From Microcaldota archaeon (GTDB lineage Archaea; Micrarchaeota; Micrarchaeia; Micrarchaeales; Micrarchaeaceae): 43,408 nt of DNA. The position numbers were made by a program, and so were the translations under genes. Shown in pieces: positions 42,738 to 43,408 of this stretch. How positions within the stretch are numbered: position 1 is the stretch's first letter; each line of letters opens with the position of its first letter. The stretch is taken from the NCBI GenBank assembly GCA_021827525.1, contig JAKAVJ010000030.1, positions 1-43,408 on the forward strand, given 5' to 3'. Below the pieces are notes generated by a model. It did no database searches and was not told where the DNA came from. It saw only the letters and a list, made by a program, of their open reading frames with translations.

Positions 42738-43408
42738 TTGAGCACCAGATCTAGGCATATCGTGTATTTTATAATATTAAGCACATTAGCGTACGGCATT
42801 GGCGGTGTGCTGTCGTATATTGGCGTAATAAGCATGCCGCTTTATTCATTCATACTGTTGTATGCCATAGGCATGCTCATTGGAGTATTTGCAATGGTGA
42901 TTCCGCTAAAGATGCATTTTGGATGGAACAGAAAACGTTATGCATTTGCAGTGGCTGCTGGATTGGTAATCACTACGTATCTGTATGTCCTATTTTTCTC
43001 GTATAAGTTCTACAAGCTGGCAGCAATATATCCATTGCTATCTACATCGGTGCTGGTTTTCTTCGGATTCGATGTAATTCTGTATAACAAGCGTATACCG
43101 CGTGCAATGGGGTATTTCATACTTATTGGAGTGCTACTGGTGTCCTTTGGCTCTTTTGTTACTGGAAGCGCTGGTTTTTCGTTCAACATCACCTTGCTGC
43201 CCTTCATTGCAGTTTTCGCTGTAGGCGGCGGTGCAGTGAGCTACCTTTACTTTTACAAGATAGATAGATACAGCATAGGGTCAAAAATGCTCACTTTCGC
43301 AATTATTTTCTTGATGCTAGGCATTTTGTATAGTGCTGCAAGTGGGTTCAGGCTTGATGTATCACTTGATGCTTCACTCATTGTGCTGATAGCTGGCTTC
43401 ATTAATGT
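42738..43408 (+). CDS. Partial EamA/DMT-like multi-TM transporter (runs off the window; TTG start inferred)
   Basis: Frame open to end: LSTRSRHIVYFIILSTLAYGIGGVLSYIGVISMPLYSFILLYAIGMLIGVFAMVIPLKM...KLAAIYPLLSTSVLVFFGFDVILYNKRIP. Confidence 0.65.
   Translation, partial: MSTRSRHIVYFIILSTLAYGIGGVLSYIGVISMPLYSFILLYAIGMLIGVFAMVIPLKMHFGWNRKRYAFAVAAGLVITTYLYVLFFSYKFYKLAAIYPLLSTSVLVFFGFDVILYNKRIPRAMGYFILIGVLLVSFGSFVTGSAGFSFNITLLPFIAVFAVGGGAVSYLYFYKIDRYSIGSKMLTFAIIFLMLGILYSAASGFRLDVSLDASLIVLIAGFIN

Noticed and set aside
1-43408. CRISPR arrays or cas genes
   Set aside because: No regularly spaced direct repeats and no Cas-like proteins seen; the only tandem repeat is the 2 x 30-nt coding duplication
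1-43408. rRNA genes
   Set aside because: No 16S/23S/5S conserved segments recognised

Overview
The window is archaeal, and gene content points to a DPANN / Micrarchaeota-like (ARMAN-type) genome; the lineage is inferred from content, not from a search. Genes are dense, GGTGA-type Shine-Dalgarno sites are frequent, and TATA boxes sit upstream of many units. It carries a ribosomal/translation block (L30e, S12, S7, EF-2, L7Ae, S28e, L24e), a Nop5-like protein, a Tes-like radical SAM protein, PheST, RNase HII, an intein-containing class II ribonucleotide reductase, Apt, UbiA-family prenyltransferase, Mrp ATPase, thermosome, a long three-unit-like tRNA splicing endonuclease, Dph5, RadA, arginine deiminase, UMP kinase, a polyprenyl synthase and a candidate mercury-detoxification operon. 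The observations most worth a second look are: (1) tRNA-Arg(TCG) interrupted inside the T-loop by ~31 nt, with a matching broad-specificity-type EndA in the same window; (2) RNase HII and a second gene that have no ATG/GTG/TTG in the correct place and appear to start at ATA/ATC behind GGTGA; (3) an EF-2 whose P-loop Asp and switch-I Gly are both replaced; (4) a Nop5 that seems to lack its N-terminal domain and has an RG-rich tail; (5) a mer-like operon with a novel Cys-containing membrane protein and an 11-bp-arm operator palindrome over the start codon; (6) an unannotated, multi-hairpin intergenic region at ~31.45-31.61 kb; (7) an IS200/IS605-like hairpin without a transposase. All identifications are from reading motifs by eye; no searches were run.
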